NCBI GenBank assembly: GCA_964517495.1
Contig: CAZFER010000012.1
Coordinates: 1 to 64,000, forward strand
Source of the DNA: CAZFER01 sp964517495
GTDB taxonomy: Bacteria > Hinthialibacterota > Hinthialibacteria > Hinthialibacterales > Hinthialibacteraceae
Length of the DNA stretch: 64,000 nt
Direction of reading: 5' to 3'
Shown: positions 17,392-26,035 of the stretch, piece by piece
Layout: the number at the start of each line of letters is the position of its first letter
Position numbering within the stretch: position 1 is the first letter of the stretch
Translations under genes and position numbers: made by a program
Notes under the pieces: generated by a model
Told to the model about the DNA's origin: nothing
Database searches by the model: none
The model's input: only the letters and a program-made list of their open reading frames with translations

Positions 17392-17954
17392 ATGAATGAA
17401 AATAACGATTGGCAATAAAACTGGAACGCCCGAATGCAAGGACTTGAAGCCTCATTCGGGAAAAGTGACGAGAGCATATATCACGCACCGATTCCCTTTG
17501 ATTTTGGGTTTGATCATGGGGGGCTCCCGACGTTGTCAGTTTCTCCTGCAATACTAATGGGAAACTCTACATAACAGCCGAACTTATTGGCTGTACTTAT
17601 CAAACACCGAATTCCCAGGGAAATTACGAACTCGCCATCGCCCATCAAGATGATGAGACATGGGGAATTAGTATCATTAGCCGCCTCGCCTACTACACAT
17701 TGGATAATGTATTGGAAAATGGTGAAACAATGGATATTGCATCGGCTACTCCTGATGGTTCAACAATAACAGCATTTTTGTTTAAACGCATTGCTTCCTT
17801 CCAGTTCATGGGCAATCCCGCTAATGTAATCTGCTGTATAGGAATCACGAAACCGGAATTGGATCTATGCCACGAAAAGGGAAGCGAAATCCTCCTCGAA
17901 AAATTTCCACCCGGCTACATTCTTACCGAAATGTATAGAGAGAGTTTTGTATAA
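17392..17954 (+). pseudogene. Broken suppressor-of-fused (SUFU)-domain gene
   Basis: Reading across frames recovers a protein of the bacterial SUFU-domain family. It opens at ATG 17392 with GGAG about 10 nt upstream, but meets TAA at 17416 after eight codons. The same frame then gives WNARMQGLEASFGKSD and IPFDFGFDHGGLP. At about 17526-17529 the match moves to the other frame (DVVSFSCNTNGKLYITAELI). From there it runs through PNSQGNYELAIAH, ISRLAYYTLDN, GETMDIASA, GSTITAFLF and ICCIGITKPEL to a stop at 17952-17954. One nonsense codon plus one apparent single-base deletion are enough to explain it. The family's role in bacteria is unclear; members often sit in toxin-immunity or domestic accessory loci. 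Decay appears recent because the rest is well preserved. Confidence 0.8.
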
Positions 17955-18420
17955 CAGAACAACTGAGTGCTATTATAATTCATCAAAACAACTGGACAAC
18001 AAAACGATTCATCTGAATGTTGAATATGGAGACATCTTGGATCAAAAAACACTCCAACCCACTCCTCTCACCGCACCCACGCTCCGAAAATCCCAATTCC
18101 GCGTAATCCAAATGATCCGTCTAATCCACGCTTAAAAAACCTCAACCTCCATCCCCACATTAACTTCCGTGCAAAAACACCCACCCAACGATTTTCAAAA
18201 TCCTACAAATCATTAACATCCTGGACCTCCTGATTCAGACAAAAAATGTGGGCGGTCAACTTTTCCAAACCATAATACTTCCACCCAAACAACAAAACCA
18301 AATTTTTTTTTATTTTTTTATATTTATTCTGTATCTCTTTGAATAAACAACACTTACACCACTAAAAACCATTTATATTATTTTCTAATCACCCCAAAAA
18401 GTCGGTTTCCTCTCTATTAG
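17955..18420. other. Gene-free region, left part of a 1-kb spacer
   Basis: No credible gene. A 62-codon open frame at 17947-18135 has no ribosome binding site or recognisable pattern. Around 18198-18240 is a repeat-like run described separately. The stretch from about 18300 to 18350 is T-rich (long T and A/T runs) and could hold a promoter or transcript end. Confidence 0.5.
18198..18240. repeat. Degenerate short tandem unit of the 'aatcctgtaaatc' type
   Basis: The segment is built from three or four approximate copies of an ATCCTNNANNTC-like unit (AATCCTACAAATC, AACATCCTGGACC, TCCTGATTCAGAC). Runs of this kind are dispersed intergenic repeats in several candidate-phylum genomes. That attribution is from memory of such sequences and cannot be tested here. 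Confidence 0.4.
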
Positions 18421-18666
18421 TAGGAAAGCACACCGTGCCTCCGCGATTGAAAGATCGCTCGTGCTTTCCAAATGATTAACGTTAATCAGATGACCGGGTG
18501 CATACGTTTAAAAAGGATTATACCCTCCTCGCTTCGAAAGGATCGAGGACCATTTAGCGAAGAACAAAGGCCTATTTAATTTATCTTCGTCAGCGCGAAA
18601 GCGCTGAGATAACCAAGAATAGGATAAATCGACGGCACCCCCCGAATTAAAAAACGGGGCGCCCCG
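18421..18666 (+). ncRNA. Candidate structured non-coding RNA with several nested hairpins
   Basis: A chain of stems fills this gene-free segment. Stem 1 is GGAAAGCAC 18423-18431 with GTGCTTTCC 18461-18469, holding an inner GCGAT/ATCGC hairpin (18443-18458). A 16-bp perfect palindrome follows at 18473-18488. Next come a GGGT..ATA/TATACCC stem (18496-18525) and TCCTCG/CGAGGA (18526-18549). A three-layer hairpin then runs CCTATT/AATAGG (18571/18623), TTATC/GATAA, and TCAGCGC-GAAA-GCGCTGA (18590-18607). CCCCG/CGGGG and the palindrome CGGGGCGCCCCG (18655-18666) close it. The GNRA-type GAAA loop reads on the plus strand, which suggests plus-strand transcription toward the GH88 gene. I could not match it to a known riboswitch, ribozyme or housekeeping RNA. 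It could instead be a folded remnant of a mobile element. Confidence 0.5.
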
Positions 18667-18797
18667 AAATTAAAAATGAGAGAAAATAATAGATAAAAGG
18701 AATTTTGATACAAACAAGCAACACATAAACACTACATACACCCACATAGAGATTGTCTTAAAACATGGATAAACACATAGGTCACCCCCCATATTTT

Positions 18798-18827
18798 GTA
18801 GGGGCGAACCTAATTGTTCGCCCTACG
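18798..18827. repeat. Dispersed palindromic repeat, complete copy
   Basis: GTAGGGGCGAAC-CTAATT-GTTCGCCCTAC forms an 11-bp stem with one bulged G and a 6-base loop. The 12-mer TAGGGGCGAACC recurs exactly in reverse orientation at 56145-56156, and a related GTAGGGGCAGGTTT form lies at 41819-41855. It looks like a REP/BIME-like intergenic element. Confidence 0.65.
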
Positions 18828-19000
18828 TTGTGGTAATGCAGACTTTAGGATGAGAAGTAGAGGCTCCGGCCCAAATGCTTTCAATCCCAATAAATGCCCA
18901 GGGCATAGGTGTATCTACATGAATTTACGCCCCACCGGTGGACACAACCAACCAAATTCCGGAAAATAGGGGGATAAAACTATTCCAGGAGAAACCCACA

Positions 19001-20371
19001 ATGCAAATAAACCAGTCTTTGAACTATAATTCCCTGTTAAAAAAAGTCGAAAACCTCTTCAACGCCGCCGCTCCCAAAATTATTTCGATTGAAAATAGTT
19101 GGGATGCCAGCAAAGGCACCCCCGTCTTCACCATCGAAGGCCAATACACCACCCGCGGCTGGACCGAATGGACCCAAGGCTTCCAATATGGCTGTGCCCT
19201 GTTGCAATACGAGGCAACTCAAGAACAGCGCTTTCTGAAAATTGGCCGAAAAGAAACCGTTGAAAAAATGCCTCCCCATCTAACTCATATTGGCGTTCAT
19301 GATCATGGCTTCAACAACATTTCCACCTATGGCAACCTCTGGCGCATGATGAACAATGGCATCATCCCTGAAAATGAGTGGGAACGAAACTTTTATGAAC
19401 TCGCCTTGAAAGTCTCCGGTGCCATCCAAGGGGCACGATGGGCCAATTCATCCGATGGCCTGGGCTATATCTGCTCGTTCAACGGCCCCCATTCACTCTT
19501 TGTCGATACCATCCGAAGTTTAAGAATTCTCGGGCTTTCCCATCGTCTTGGGCATGTCTTGATGGGCGAACATGACGAAGCCATTTCCCTGCTAAAACGC
19601 CTGATTCTCCACGCCAAAGCCACTGCACGTTACAATATATATTATGGTGAAGGCCGCGATGCCTTCGACGTGCGAGGCCGAACCGTCCACGAAGCGGTTT
19701 TTAATCGAAACGATGGAAATTTCCGCTGCCCAAGCACCCAACAAGGCTATTCACCTTTTTCAACCTGGACCCGTGGCCTTGCATGGGCCATAACCGGATT
19801 CTCTGAAGAACTCGAATTCCTGGAAACCCTTGATGAAAATGAATTCGAAGCATTAGGCGGAAAACAATCGGTTCTGAATGTCTTCCTGAAAGCCGCCACC
19901 GCCACCGCCGATTTTTACATCGAATACACCCCAACTGACGGTATACCCTACTGGGATACCGGCGCACCGGGATTGACACACATGGTTGATTGCCTAAACC
20001 AAAAATCCGATCCTTTCAATCAACACGAACCCATCGATAGTTCAGCCGCCGCTATCGCCGCTCAAGGTTTAATCCGCCTGGGCCGCTATTTAAGCCAAAA
20101 TAATCCCGATGAAGGGAAAAAATATCTACAAGCAGGCCTCACCACCTGCGATGCCCTATTTGATGAACCTTACCTTTCCACCTCAGATCAACATCAGGGA
20201 TTAATTCTCCATTCCGTTTATCATCGCCCCAACGGATGGGACCATGTTCCACAAGGCCAAAAGGTTCCCTGTGGCGAATCATCCATGTGGGGGGATTACC
20301 ACGCCATGGAATTAGCCATCATGCTATGGCGCGAAGCCAAAGAAATGAGTTCACATTATTTTTTTAAGTAA
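19001..20371 (+). CDS. GH88-family unsaturated glucuronyl hydrolase-like enzyme
   Basis: A 456-residue (alpha/alpha)6-barrel protein of the GH88 type. These enzymes remove 4,5-unsaturated uronic acid from oligosaccharides released by polysaccharide lyases. The two key aspartates appear to be D101 in HDHGFNN and D169 in SLFVDTIRSL. Aromatic sugar-binding segments are also present (WTEWTQGFQYG, PYWDTGAPG, SSMWGDYHAMEL). There is no signal peptide, so it should be cytoplasmic. It is somewhat longer than typical members. ATG 19001 is preferred because AGGAG lies 9 nt before it and the family match begins there; an upstream in-frame start at 18938 adds 21 unlike residues. No lyase is seen nearby. 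The sulfatase 1.6 kb upstream suggests a sulfated uronan substrate. Confidence 0.85.
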   Translation: MQINQSLNYNSLLKKVENLFNAAAPKIISIENSWDASKGTPVFTIEGQYTTRGWTEWTQGFQYGCALLQYEATQEQRFLKIGRKETVEKMPPHLTHIGVHDHGFNNISTYGNLWRMMNNGIIPENEWERNFYELALKVSGAIQGARWANSSDGLGYICSFNGPHSLFVDTIRSLRILGLSHRLGHVLMGEHDEAISLLKRLILHAKATARYNIYYGEGRDAFDVRGRTVHEAVFNRNDGNFRCPSTQQGYSPFSTWTRGLAWAITGFSEELEFLETLDENEFEALGGKQSVLNVFLKAATATADFYIEYTPTDGIPYWDTGAPGLTHMVDCLNQKSDPFNQHEPIDSSAAAIAAQGLIRLGRYLSQNNPDEGKKYLQAGLTTCDALFDEPYLSTSDQHQGLILHSVYHRPNGWDHVPQGQKVPCGESSMWGDYHAMELAIMLWREAKEMSSHYFFK

Positions 20372-20532
20372 GGTAAGGATTCTATCAAAAAGCGATTAAG
20401 TCATTCATTTTTGTAAACAAAATTTCAGATTGTTGATATAGTGTGTTAAAGCAACGCTATCATTCATTACATTTACATGAATTAAAGCCAAAATTTGTAA
20501 CAATTTCATTATTGAAGAGGAAGAAGAGGAAA

Positions 20533-22512
20533 ATGATCACAAAAAACTATCTCACTGGAAAGAATAGACTTAACTCATTAATCGTTATCATGCTCTTAAT
20601 CACAATCTCATCCACATCCTGGGCTCAGAGCGTACCAGATAATACTGTCGAAGTGTTTGACGACGAAAACGCTCCCGATGCACTCACTCTCCAAACCGAT
20701 TTCGATGAAATCGATGATATGAAACTCACCATTCGCTGGGCCTATGATGGAGATGATGTATCTGCCTGGCATGTCTACGTAAAAAAGAACGATGGTGGTT
20801 TTTTCTTCCTAAACGCATCAACCAATCCTGATGCTCGTTCCTTTACCTGGAATAATCCGGATATCAACACCCAATTCGAATTCCGCGTATGGGGCATCAA
20901 ATTTGATGATACCCGCATCGTGCTTAACCAACCAGGACCAATGGGATTCAACCTGGCCGGTGGCGAAGCTATTAAACTGAAAAAATTCGCCAATCCAGAC
21001 GATTTGCCCGCTCAATCCGCGGTGGTGGTAGACGATCTCTTCCATTCTACCGACCTGAGCGAAGGTAAAGATGTTGACAGTGAATTGGAAGCCGCCATCG
21101 GCCTGAAATTCAACCCGGGTGAAGGTGAATTTTTTGATTCACACATCCTCGCCAGCACTGATGGAGAAACATTCACCTTTATAGGGCAAACTGGTGCGGC
21201 TGACCTGTTTTTTTACCGCTTTGATGATGATAAAACCTTTGTAACACATAAAGATTTCACCGATGGCCCCCAACATCAAACCACCTACTGGTTTATGATT
21301 GTTTCCTGGAAAACAGATGGGAACACCGTTATCATGAGAACCGGCCCGGTTGATTACGAGATCGATCAATCAACATTAATTCCCACTTTCACCCCAACAC
21401 CAACGGTCACACCAACATTTACCTCAACCCCAACACCCAGTCCCACCCCTACTCGTACATTCACTCCAACCCCCACCTTCACACCAACAGCCACCAATAC
21501 ACCAACCCCGCAGCCGGAAATCACTTTGACTGGCAAGGTTAGCTACTTGATAGATGGTGACAACGCAACAGAAGGCGGCCCGGTTGCCAATTCCGAAGTG
21601 GCCGTTATCCCCGCGTTATACAAAGTAAGCCAAGTCACCAGCGAACCCGATTTGGGCCATGGAACCACCAATGCTGATGGGACCTTTTCATTAATTATGT
21701 CCGCAACCTCAGACAATGTCCGATTACGAGTGCAAGGCGAAAACCATCACTTGCATGTTAGTTCTGTTTTCTCTGGTGCTCAAAGTACCAGCATGGATAC
21801 CACCGTCATCCCCTCCAGCTTTAATATGAATGCTTACGATGTTATCTTTCGGGAAGCAAGCGAAATTGCAATCGATTTCCACGGCGAAAATGTGCACATT
21901 CAAGCCAATTTGTCCAACCAGGTACCCTGGCTTTTATTGGATTCCAAAGCAGCCGAGTCCGACAACATTCCCACCCAACAGGAAATTAATATCGTCCGTG
22001 ATATTATTTCAAATCAACTTCCAATAGCTACTCGAAATCTTTTGAGTGGCATGAACATCCAATCGTTTGACACCCCCACCTTCCCTCCTAACTACAGTCA
22101 AATGGGACTTCCTGAATCATATATTCTTGGCTGGTGGTGGGATAATCCCCAATCTTCCATCCTGGGCACCGCCAATTTTCCTGAAATGGATCCACAAAAT
22201 CCACAAATGATCTTAAACAACGATTTCTCCATTAACACCCTACAAAAAATTCAGGAAAAATTCCCCAATTTGGATGAAGATGGTGTAATCAATGAATTTA
22301 CTTCCATCTCCCTCCAAATGGTGGGCGTGATGGCAGGTGCCATTGAACCCTATCAGGAAGGAAAAGATCCGGGTGGCTTAACAGCCGCCGACTCCGTTTT
22401 TGTCGATGGAACCACCGCCCGGACATACACCCAGTTCGATCAGGATGCGCTCTATATCACATATAAGCGCGAAATGTTTACTTCCCCAGACCTGAATGTC
22501 GCTTTGGAATAA
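20533..22512 (+). CDS. Secreted protein with FnIII-like domain, Thr/Pro linker and Ig-like regulatory domain
   Basis: A 659-residue exported protein. A signal peptide (LIVIMLLITISSTSWAQS) is followed by a fibronectin-III-like domain (LTIRWAYDGDDVSAWHVYV ... FEFRVWGIKFDD). A second beta region and a 45-residue Thr/Pro/Ser linker (FTPTPTVTPTFTSTPTPSP and on, about residues 282-326) come next. Then a carboxypeptidase-regulatory-like domain begins ITLTGKVSYLIDGDN with GTTNADGTFSLIM. The last roughly 230 residues match nothing I recognise. The linker is typical of surface-exposed modular proteins. The start at 20533 is supported by GAGGAAA and the signal peptide. The next gene, an ABC ATPase, begins 68 bp later on the same strand. 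Confidence 0.72.
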   Translation: MITKNYLTGKNRLNSLIVIMLLITISSTSWAQSVPDNTVEVFDDENAPDALTLQTDFDEIDDMKLTIRWAYDGDDVSAWHVYVKKNDGGFFFLNASTNPDARSFTWNNPDINTQFEFRVWGIKFDDTRIVLNQPGPMGFNLAGGEAIKLKKFANPDDLPAQSAVVVDDLFHSTDLSEGKDVDSELEAAIGLKFNPGEGEFFDSHILASTDGETFTFIGQTGAADLFFYRFDDDKTFVTHKDFTDGPQHQTTYWFMIVSWKTDGNTVIMRTGPVDYEIDQSTLIPTFTPTPTVTPTFTSTPTPSPTPTRTFTPTPTFTPTATNTPTPQPEITLTGKVSYLIDGDNATEGGPVANSEVAVIPALYKVSQVTSEPDLGHGTTNADGTFSLIMSATSDNVRLRVQGENHHLHVSSVFSGAQSTSMDTTVIPSSFNMNAYDVIFREASEIAIDFHGENVHIQANLSNQVPWLLLDSKAAESDNIPTQQEINIVRDIISNQLPIATRNLLSGMNIQSFDTPTFPPNYSQMGLPESYILGWWWDNPQSSILGTANFPEMDPQNPQMILNNDFSINTLQKIQEKFPNLDEDGVINEFTSISLQMVGVMAGAIEPYQEGKDPGGLTAADSVFVDGTTARTYTQFDQDALYITYKREMFTSPDLNVALE

Positions 22513-22580
22513 GGATGAAATGATAAAGAAGCCCATGCAAATCTTACTTATTTGCATACAAAGATAGGAGATGCCTTTTC

Positions 22581-24092
22581 ATGCCGGAAAATAACCCTAT
22601 GTTAAAGATGAACAATATCGTCAAGCATTACCCCGGCGTTCAAGCCCTTAAAAAAGTGAATTTTGAAATCAATCAGGATGAGGTTCATGCTTTGGTCGGC
22701 GAAAACGGGGCGGGTAAATCAACGTTAATGAAAATCCTGGCGGGTGCGGAATCGATGGATAGTGGAACCATCACCATCAATGGCCAACCCGCCAGGATCG
22801 AAACACCCCACGATGCCCAAGCCCTTGGCATCTCAATCATCTATCAGGAATTCAATCTCGTCCCCCAACTGGGCGCGGCTGAAAACATCTTTCTGGGCCG
22901 GGAACCAACACGCTTTGGATTTGTGGATTTTGCAAAAGAAAAACGCGGCGCCAAAGCAATCTTGAACCGATTGGGTATCGAAATGAATTTGGATACCCCA
23001 GTCCTCGATTTATCCATCGCCCAACAACAAATGGTGGAAATCGCCAAAGCCCTATCCATCAAAGCCAAAATCATCGCCATGGATGAACCCTCCGCCACCT
23101 TAACTCAACACGAACTGAAGAACCTCTTTTCGCTGATTAAAACCCTGAAAAACCAGGGAATCAGTGTTATCTACATCTCACACCGGTTGGAAGAAGTGTT
23201 TGAAGTCTGTGATCGCTTAACCGTTTTGCGTGACGGTGAATGGATCGGCACACGCCCCGTCGCTGAAATCAACCGCGAACAAATCATCGAAATGATGGTG
23301 GGACGTAAAATCACCGACGAGTTCCCCAAAGAAATTTTCGATGCAAAAGATGAGATTATGAAGGTTGAACATTTAACCCGTGACTTTGTGAAAAATGTTT
23401 CGTTTTCTGTTAAACAAGGCGAGATTGTCGCGCTAACTGGCCTTGTGGGGGCAGGACGTACAGAGACAGCACGCATGATATTCGGTGCGGATCAGCCGGA
23501 TAAGGGCCGAATCATTTTCGAGGGCAAAAAGATCACCATTCGATCCCCCCGCCATGCCATTGATTTGGGGATCTGCCTGCTTACAGAAGACCGTAAAAAT
23601 CAAGGCTTGGTTTTGGGTTTAAAAATCCGCGAGAATGTCACGCTACCCAAGTTAAGTGATTTTTGCCGTATGCTCTTTATTAACCATAAAGTGGAACGCA
23701 CAACCACCACCAAATCAATGAAAGAACTATCAATCAAAGCCCCCTCCAGCGAAACCGAGGTGCGCAATCTTTCCGGCGGCAACCAACAAAAAGTGGTCCT
23801 GGCCAAATGGCTGCTGGCCAATTCGAAATTGTTCATCTTCGATGAACCAACCCGCGGCATCGATGTGGGGGCAAAGCGTGAAATCTATCTGTTAATGAAT
23901 GAACTACTACGGCGTGGCGCTGGTATCCTGATGATCTCATCCGAACTGCCGGAAGTGCTGGGAATGGCGGATCGCATCCTGGTGATGAGCTTCGGCCGAT
24001 TGGCCGGTGAACTCTCACGCGAACAAGCCACCCAGGAAAAAATCATGGACCTGGCGACACAAACGCCTGAACGAGAAAACAAGGTGGCCTGA
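22581..24092 (+). CDS. Sugar-type ABC transporter ATPase with two nucleotide-binding domains (RbsA/MglA-like)
   Basis: A 503-residue tandem ABC ATPase of the CUT2 class, which powers uptake of ribose, galactose and similar monosaccharides. The first domain has Walker A GENGAGKST and the Q-loop region IIYQEFNLVPQ. Its signature region is LSIAQQQMVEIAKAL and its Walker B ends MDEPSA. The second has the degenerate Walker A GLVGAGRTE usual in this class and a full signature LSGGNQQKVVLAKW with FDEPTRGIDVG. The RBS is AGGAG. No RbsC-type permease or periplasmic binding protein lies beside it. Instead it is followed 2 bp later by an unrelated polytopic membrane protein, so either the partner genes are elsewhere or the neighbour takes the permease's place. 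Confidence 0.93.
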   Translation: MPENNPMLKMNNIVKHYPGVQALKKVNFEINQDEVHALVGENGAGKSTLMKILAGAESMDSGTITINGQPARIETPHDAQALGISIIYQEFNLVPQLGAAENIFLGREPTRFGFVDFAKEKRGAKAILNRLGIEMNLDTPVLDLSIAQQQMVEIAKALSIKAKIIAMDEPSATLTQHELKNLFSLIKTLKNQGISVIYISHRLEEVFEVCDRLTVLRDGEWIGTRPVAEINREQIIEMMVGRKITDEFPKEIFDAKDEIMKVEHLTRDFVKNVSFSVKQGEIVALTGLVGAGRTETARMIFGADQPDKGRIIFEGKKITIRSPRHAIDLGICLLTEDRKNQGLVLGLKIRENVTLPKLSDFCRMLFINHKVERTTTTKSMKELSIKAPSSETEVRNLSGGNQQKVVLAKWLLANSKLFIFDEPTRGIDVGAKREIYLLMNELLRRGAGILMISSELPEVLGMADRILVMSFGRLAGELSREQATQEKIMDLATQTPERENKVA

Positions 24093-24094
24093 TC

Positions 24095-25402
24095 ATGTGG
24101 AGCACAACCCCTTTGGAAAAAGGCACGCATCCCGCCTATGATCTTTTAGGGTGGGAGGAACGATTACCCCATTACCCCAAGTGGTTTTGGCTTGGAATCA
24201 TTGTCATCATCTTATCTGAACTATTGATGTTTCTTAAAATCGAGCCAGTCTACACCCACTTTACATTGATCGTATGGTGGGGATACATCCTGTGTCTCGA
24301 TGGATTTATCAAGTATAAACGCGGGGTTTCTTTTTTAGCCAACCGGCCCGGCTTTTTTGTGGTCATGGCGGTTCTATCTCTGTTTTGGTGGCTGGTTTTT
24401 GAATTTTATAATTGCTATCTGGAAAATTGGGTATACATTGGTTTGCCCGAAAATATTATTCATCGCTATATATGTTATGCCCTCTCCTTTGCCACCATTA
24501 CCCCGGCGATATTGTTAACCTATGAACTATTTCTAACCATATGGCCATCACAAGAATCTTTGGATTTAAACCGTCAACCCAGCCGGTTTACCCTATGGGC
24601 CTGGTTTTGGATTGGTCTGCTTTGCATCACCGTGCCACTCTTCATCCCCAATCGTGAAGTGCAGCATTATTTGTTTGGCTTTGTATGGGTGGGATTCGTC
24701 TTCTGCCTGGAACCAGTGTGTTGCAAAGGGGGAGGCTATTCGCTTTTACGTTTATGGTTCGCAGGGGGACGCCAATTCGTTTGGCTAATGTTTATCGCAG
24801 GAGCCATATGCGGCCTGCTATGGGAATTCTGGAACTACTGGGCGGGCGCTAAATGGCTATACACCGTCCCCGTCACACAAACCATCCGTTACTTTGAAAT
24901 GCCACTCCTGGGCTTTTTAGGCTTTTTACCCTTTGCCTGGGAATGCCTGGTGCTCATTCAATTTTCCTTGCTGGTCCTCAACCGCTGGAACATGAATCCC
25001 CATTGCGTGCAACCCCCTCATCAAATGATTTTAGCTTCAAGAGGACTGTTTATCGGATTACTGCTTTTCTTTGCATTAACCTATACTATCCACGACAAAG
25101 CATATTTCCCCATTGATGGCTTGCGATTAAACAACCCTTCGATCACAACCGAACAAACACAACCATCATGGATGGAATTATCTGATAAGGAATTAATCGA
25201 ACAACAAACCAACGATACCATTAAATTGACATACAATTCTGAAATTGAACCGATTTGGATTCCGAGTTATGCCACGCCAGATGTATTCAATCATTTAGCA
25301 CGGTTACAAAAAGATTCGAATGACATACTAAGACGATTCGCCGATTTTCAGCTGCGAAACTACGCCCTTTCCGCCCGCTTCAATTGGGCGAATGTCAGAT
25401 AA
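24095..25402 (+). CDS. Polytopic membrane protein coupled to the ABC ATPase, family not recognised
   Basis: A 435-residue protein with roughly ten hydrophobic segments (for example WFWLGIIVIILSELLMFL, FFVVMAVLSLFWWLVFEFY, LFIGLLLFFALTYTIH) and a soluble C-terminal tail of about 90 residues. Two similar Trp-rich halves, each with a WW/LWEFWN-like motif (WWLVFEFYNCYLENWVY and LLWEFWNYWAGAKWLY), suggest an internal duplication. It lacks the CUT2 permease hallmarks. The start lies 2 bp after the ATPase stop, so translation is almost certainly coupled. Its function is unknown; an unusual membrane partner of the ATPase and an independent enzyme or cyclase-like protein are both possible. Confidence 0.7.
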   Translation: MWSTTPLEKGTHPAYDLLGWEERLPHYPKWFWLGIIVIILSELLMFLKIEPVYTHFTLIVWWGYILCLDGFIKYKRGVSFLANRPGFFVVMAVLSLFWWLVFEFYNCYLENWVYIGLPENIIHRYICYALSFATITPAILLTYELFLTIWPSQESLDLNRQPSRFTLWAWFWIGLLCITVPLFIPNREVQHYLFGFVWVGFVFCLEPVCCKGGGYSLLRLWFAGGRQFVWLMFIAGAICGLLWEFWNYWAGAKWLYTVPVTQTIRYFEMPLLGFLGFLPFAWECLVLIQFSLLVLNRWNMNPHCVQPPHQMILASRGLFIGLLLFFALTYTIHDKAYFPIDGLRLNNPSITTEQTQPSWMELSDKELIEQQTNDTIKLTYNSEIEPIWIPSYATPDVFNHLARLQKDSNDILRRFADFQLRNYALSARFNWANVR

Positions 25403-25763
25403 ACGAATATTGATTCCTCCAATAATTGTTATCTGAGCAATTATTGCTCAATCCTCATACCTATTGCTCGTTGGGTGTTTTTTACTCGTTAAAAAAACTT
25501 GAGTTCATTTTCCTCTATATAATCCTATCAAATTTGAACTTAGATTTTTCCCACAGGGGGAAAATACAAAAAATGAAACTTTTTTTGAAACATTTTGAGG
25601 GGATCATACGTACTAATTGACAAGAGCAGCCAATGAAAAATACATCAAAGTGAACAAACTCTTTTTTCTTTTTACGCGCGTGGATAAAAAATATTATTCA
25701 ACGTCACTATTCAAACGATATGAATAAGAGAAAACAACATTTAAATGGGTTTGGAGAAAAAAA
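25403..25763. other. Spacer with a 17-bp palindrome
   Basis: An AT-rich spacer of 361 bp. TGAGCAAT-T-ATTGCTCA at 25434-25450 is a perfect 8-bp inverted repeat, about 30 bp after the membrane-protein stop. It could be a transcript-end hairpin without a T run, or an operator. The open frame at 25426-25620 overlaps the palindrome and has no ribosome binding site, so it is not called. The right end carries the start region of the small gene at 25764. Confidence 0.5.
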
Positions 25764-25949
25764 ATGTTGGGTCATGCACAAAAACCGAAACGAAACCGCC
25801 CATCCACTCGTTATACAAAAGAGAGGGTGAATAAAGTATACGAACCAAACGAGCGTCTTAAAAAATTCCAGCGGTTTTTGGAAAACCGCGGGTGTCCAAC
25901 CCGGTTGGTTTACCAATCCACAGATAAAGATATACGCTGGTTGGATTAA
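25764..25949 (+). CDS. Small basic protein, function unknown
   Basis: 61 residues, rich in Lys and Arg (KPKRNRPSTRYTKERVNKVY), with a central ERLKKFQRFLENRGCPTRLV helix-like part. GGAG lies 8 nt before the ATG, and a strong intrinsic terminator follows 86 bp after the stop, so a short dedicated transcript is likely. No signal peptide or membrane helix. It could be a small nucleic-acid-binding or ribosome-associated protein, which is only a guess from charge. Confidence 0.55.
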   Translation: MLGHAQKPKRNRPSTRYTKERVNKVYEPNERLKKFQRFLENRGCPTRLVYQSTDKDIRWLD

Positions 25950-26035
25950 ATAAAACATGTATAGGATTCGCCTCCTACACATACAACATATACATAGAAA
26001 AACTTAGGTTTTTCTTCCTCCCCACTTTTGGCTAC

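Noticed and set aside
17947..18135. 62-codon frame after the SUFU pseudogene
   Set aside because: No ribosome binding site and no family pattern. It starts within the end of the broken gene.
18421..18666. Known riboswitch, hammerhead or group II intron domain V
   Set aside because: The required conserved cores (for example CTGATGA with GAAAC, or the AGC/CGAAA domain V pattern) are not present in the right arrangement. The element is reported only as an unclassified structure.
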